A stretch of DNA of 9,719 nucleotides from Verrucomicrobiales bacterium (GTDB taxonomy: Bacteria; Verrucomicrobiota; Verrucomicrobiia; Verrucomicrobiales; DEV007): positions 1 through 9,719 of the forward strand of contig JACETS010000091.1 of the NCBI GenBank assembly GCA_013911195.1, written 5' to 3'. The translations under genes and the position numbers were made by a program. Each line of letters begins with the position of its first letter. Position 1 is the stretch's first letter. This document shows, in pieces, positions 9,001 through 9,719 of the stretch. The notes beneath the pieces are model-generated. The model did not search any database. It was given only the letters and a program-made list of their open reading frames with translations, and was not told where the DNA came from.

Positions 9001-9719
9001 AGAAACTTAAAACATTTGATGGGCCTGATAAAATTGAATCGTTTTGTAAAACAAAAATCGAGGCATCAATAGCACCAGCTTGAACAGCTATCGCATCATC
9101 ACGAACAATGATTGTACCAGTCCTTGAGACGGTACTGACCGTTACCTTGGCTTCTGCCACAACACCACCTGCAGAGACTCCATAGCGAAAGGTATATTCT
9201 CCAAGTTGATCGGGAATGTATAAAATCTTCCCATCTTTGATAGTTACGGTACCTCCACCCTGAACTGGCTCTTCAATAATACTCGTTATACGAAGGTCGG
9301 CATTTGCTTGAAAAGTGGCATTACCGCCAGTCAGTACAACATCATTGGCAAGGACATCGAGAAGTGGTGAATTAGATTCAGTAAGACCTCCGGAGATGGT
9401 AAAAGCATCATCATTAGCCTGCAACTTTCCATTCAACTTATCAACAATTAACCTAATCCTCACCTGAGCAGTATCTTTCCTTCCCCCCTCACCCTGGACT
9501 GTATATGTGAAATACTCATCACCTATAAAATTGACAGGAGCAGAATAAGAAATGTAGGGCAAGTTTCCTTCATACGAAATAACGGCACTACCGCCCTTAC
9601 TTGGCTCGCTAATCTCAATAATCTGTAAACCGCTCGAACCTTGTTCAATAGAATAAAAGTTCTTATCGTTCAGTAAAACATTGAGCCTCACTGAAAGAGT
9701 ATCAGGCTCAATACTAAAA
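1..9719 (-). CDS. Giant modular Ig/cadherin-like, VCBS-like and FG-GAP repeat protein (interior and C-terminal part; both ends outside window)
   Basis: One minus-strand frame is open over the whole window: 3,239 codons from 9718 down to 2, without a stop. The start lies beyond 9719. The stop lies below position 1, probably within a few codons, because the last residues (SLYMRINLN) look like a closing beta strand. Residues counted from 9718 give: LDVLAND Ig-like modules 1-801, tandem-95-like modules 802-1163, a GLxFTPT module 1164-1291, VCBS-like modules 1292-1938, more LDVLAND modules 1939-2551, a second GLxFTPT module 2552-2676, a seven-blade FG-GAP propeller 2677-3102, and a tail 3103-3239. 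All are extracellular beta-rich families usually found in secreted or surface adhesins, so a long stalk with a propeller head is the likely form. In my hand translation I noticed only one cysteine (codon 1808-1810, in LKGLCFQ). No enzyme motif was recognised. The signal peptide and any N-terminal anchor would be off-window. Coding status is close to certain; the adhesion role is inferred from the families. Confidence 0.95.
2..412 (-). other. C-terminal tail: Asp-rich turn plus verrucomicrobial-type closing domain
   Basis: After the last blade come a Trp-containing helix-like stretch (VKDWINIHF), an Asp-rich turn ADPDNDSLTNAIELFLGTDP (DPDND codons at 290-304, GTDP at 248-259), and a short domain with YGIEWSTNLKDWS ending in SLYMRINLN. 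Asp-rich turns followed by a Leu-Thr-Asn helix and GTDP resemble thrombospondin type-3/dockerin-like calcium loops. The IExSTxLxxW domain with a final [FY]xR strand is a common ending of secreted proteins in Verrucomicrobiota and related PVC bacteria, where it may act in export or attachment; that role is inference. No PEP-CTERM-like hydrophobic helix with a basic tail is visible. The stop codon is just outside: the next codon ends in the T at position 1, so it reads A on the coding strand and cannot itself be a stop. Confidence 0.72.
413..1690 (-). repeat. Seven-blade FG-GAP beta-propeller
   Basis: Seven repeats of 57-65 residues each carry an FG pair followed by a hydrophobic strand, [V/I]G[A/S], a polar loop often ending DSG, and [G/A]xVYVYE. 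The FG codons lie at 1613-1618, 1436-1441, 1253-1258, 1082-1087, 887-892, 695-700 and 524-529. Examples are DQFGRAVSINEG with LFVGAPYYDANGKDSG, and DWFGFSLDVDG with VVGAPGADRS. This matches the bacterial FG-GAP_2 type, a relative of the integrin-alpha repeat. Seven is the number that closes a propeller, so the domain appears complete. Blades 1 and 3 have DxNGxDSG loops, but the full DxDxDG calcium motif of integrins is not clearly present. Blade 6 is least typical (IVGKNSINENYPAGDVHLY). Such a domain would be the likely ligand-binding head; its ligand is unknown. Confidence 0.9.
1691..2065 (-). other. GLxFTPT beta-sandwich module, copy 2
   Basis: About 125 residues start at NDAPVISGESQVEI. 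They pass NPFSNISVTDVDNNGNELVT and RYVASG, reach LLLKGLCFQPTPSGR, and end with LINLSVFDGHSETVSDKTLV. The order of elements matches the module at 5846-6229, but sequence divergence is strong and the DNA is much more AT-rich. LKGLCFQ holds the only cysteine I noticed in the translated protein. This module is the last stalk-like domain before the propeller. Confidence 0.75.
2051..2109 (-). repeat. 59-bp dispersed direct repeat, copy 2
   Basis: The copy encodes RTQGSAKITVNGVNDAPV, which joins LDVLAND array II to the second GLxFTPT module. It matches 7301-7359 at 58 of 59 positions. The lower edge of identity at 2051 falls exactly at the end of NDAPV, and GC content drops sharply just below it: about 55% at 2041-2160 against about 32% at 1921-2040, by hand count. 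Confidence 0.93.
2066..3904 (-). repeat. LDVLAND Ig/cadherin-like array II, six modules
   Basis: Six modules with the plan of array I have signature positions near 3843 (VLSNDRN), 3541 (VLANDDV), 3247 (VLANDGI), 2948 (VLANDFA), 2618 (VLANDGS) and 2318 (VLANDGI), spaced 294-330 bp. The second opens with RINGNLQANDDTFTV, the counterpart of KLNGKLQANDDAFTI in array I. This suggests the arrays derive from one another. The fourth is longest: it has an extra acidic loop (VVEEDKVR) before the signature and NPEEGSHFIEK before FTYV. The fifth and sixth are the most regular (YTPxxxFVG, VSDGQGGTATA). The sixth ends in the same RTQGSAKITVNGVNDAPV linker that ends array I. GC content is near 50% in most of this block. 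Confidence 0.85.
3905..5845 (-). repeat. VCBS-like array, four modules of unequal length
   Basis: Four modules share a VCBS-repeat core: an EDxLLxxxxPGxLxND-like opening, a DxDxDxDxLxV acidic turn, VEYDPxxSxxLxxLxxGExxxDSFxYxxxDxxGA, and a closing VxVxGxNDAP. Boundaries at the Asn of NDxP are 5420-5422 (NDAPT), 4745-4747 (NDAPV) and 4241-4243 (NDQPV). Lengths are about 141, 225, 168 and 113 residues. Module 2 is long because of an HGL-type insert (4979-5161). Module 3 has a Gly/Val-rich insert (about 4530-4715). Module 4 lacks its closing strand and NDAP linker and runs straight into AEDDEYKVSVGARG of the next array. GC content is high for the window (57% at 4741-4800 by hand count). VCBS repeats are typical of large secreted adhesins. 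Confidence 0.82.
4979..5161 (-). other. HGL-type (FCCH-like) small beta-barrel domain inserted in VCBS-like module 2
   Basis: About 61 residues read TGKVVVKSLAHGL, then GAESVLISGYGGHPSYN, HLIEVIDEDSFLLP, and end with a Gly and Trp (KGVWVKY). The order HGLxxGxxVxIxGxxGxxxYNxxHxxxVIDxDSFxL...GxW matches the repeat seen in many phage and bacterial surface proteins, which resembles the FCCH domain of ubiquitin-activating enzyme E1. Only the fold resembles E1; no ubiquitin chemistry is implied. It interrupts the VCBS-like core between its acidic turn (DKDPDSDDEGE) and the YNPRASSVL strand, so it probably projects from the side of the stalk. Confidence 0.65.
5846..6229 (-). other. GLxFTPT beta-sandwich module, copy 1
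   Basis: A module of about 128 residues starts at NDLPVIAGSQQVEV. It continues through FNVFSQTALTDVDDGGQ and a turn with HANGTL, reaches the marker YKVSGLSSTQMTAVLRGLRF followed by TPTPNG, and closes with FILNVADRDGGAVEDNQTLI. Bacterial adhesin arrays often carry this unit, with the recognisable core GxxxxxTxxLRGLxFxPT before a Ca-type VxD strand. It follows the tandem-95-like array directly and hands over to the first VCBS-like module at APEALADSYTVTEDD. A diverged relative sits at 1691-2065. Confidence 0.75.
6230..6772 (-). repeat. 543-bp direct repeat, copy 2
   Basis: This is the second copy of the two-module unit, immediately adjacent to copy 1 and ending before NDLPV. The single mismatch in the long conserved patch is G at 6405 against A at 6948. 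Because the unit is a multiple of three, loss or gain of a copy by slippage or recombination would keep the reading frame. Confidence 0.9.
6773..7315 (-). repeat. 543-bp direct repeat, copy 1 (two tandem-95-like modules)
   Basis: This copy aligns without gaps to 6230-6772 at an offset of exactly 543 bp (181 codons). The match is uneven. Positions 6908-7020 match 6365-6477 with a single difference over 113 bp, and 7195-7256 match 6652-6713 perfectly over 62 bp, while other parts differ at many positions. An in-frame tandem duplication followed by local gene conversion or selection would give this pattern. Confidence 0.9.
7301..7359 (-). repeat. 59-bp dispersed direct repeat, copy 1
   Basis: The copy encodes the linker RAQGSAKITVNGVNDAPV that joins LDVLAND array I to the tandem-95-like modules. 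Positions 7301-7350 are identical to 2051-2100, 7351 differs (C against T), and 7352-7359 are again identical. The distance between copies is 5,250 bp, a whole number of codons, in the same orientation. Confidence 0.93.
7316..9718 (-). repeat. LDVLAND Ig/cadherin-like array I, eight modules
   Basis: Eight tandem modules of about 92-108 residues follow one plan: an opening like [N/D]DxFxVxxGSxNN, the signature LDVLANDxxxP, a Gly-containing turn before short strands, xYTPxxGFVGxxxFxY, and a closing VxDGxGGTGTAxVxV. Signature positions on the plus strand are near 9670, 9345, 9040, 8761, 8463, 8177, 7877 and 7603. The plan resembles Pfam Big_9/cadherin-like families, known as spacer domains in bacterial surface proteins. 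Copies are well diverged: LLNDKN, LANDVV, LQNDSI, LTNDLV, LVNDVT, LANDKF, LANDSV and LANDGI. The first module is cut by the window edge. From about 7441 upward the DNA is AT-rich (about 32% GC at 7441-7680 by hand count). The last module ends in the RxQGSAKITVNGVNDAPV linker. Confidence 0.85.

Overview
The window lies entirely inside one very large protein-coding gene on the minus strand. One reading frame (codons from 9718-9716 down to 4-2) stays open for 3,239 codons, with no stop and no visible natural start. Both gene ends lie outside the window. The product is a modular, repetitive, probably secreted or surface-attached protein of the giant adhesin type. I see no second gene, RNA gene, insertion sequence, promoter or terminator, and no plus-strand frame with protein-like content.

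Reading with the gene (high to low coordinates), the layout is: (1) 9718-7316, eight Ig/cadherin-like modules with the LDVLAND signature; (2) 7315-6230, four tandem-95-like modules made of two copies of a 543-bp unit; (3) 6229-5846, one beta-sandwich module of the GLxFTPT type; (4) 5845-3905, four VCBS-like modules, one carrying a small inserted HGL domain; (5) 3904-2066, six more LDVLAND modules; (6) 2065-1691, a second GLxFTPT module; (7) 1690-413, seven FG-GAP blades, enough for a complete integrin-alpha-like beta-propeller; (8) 412-2, a C-terminal tail with an Asp-rich turn, GTDP, and a YxIExSTNLxxW-type domain, probably within a few residues of the true C-terminus.

The tail is the best clue to the organism. 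An ADPDNDxLTNxxE...GTDP turn, then a short domain with IEWSTNLKDW and a final [FY]xRINL-like strand, is a layout I associate with secreted proteins of Verrucomicrobiota and related PVC bacteria. This is inference from the protein ending, not from a marker gene.

The most unusual signals are in the DNA. A 59-bp segment (58 matches) occurs at 2051-2109 and 7301-7359, exactly 5,250 bp (1,750 codons) apart in direct orientation. The stretch between is clearly GC-richer than the sequence outside. The two halves of the protein also repeat the same module order. Together these suggest the gene grew by in-frame segmental duplication and recombination and could still change length without losing frame. 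Physically, the protein reads as a long stalk of beta-sandwich domains carrying a propeller head near the C-terminus, suited to adhesion to cells or polysaccharide; no ligand can be assigned.
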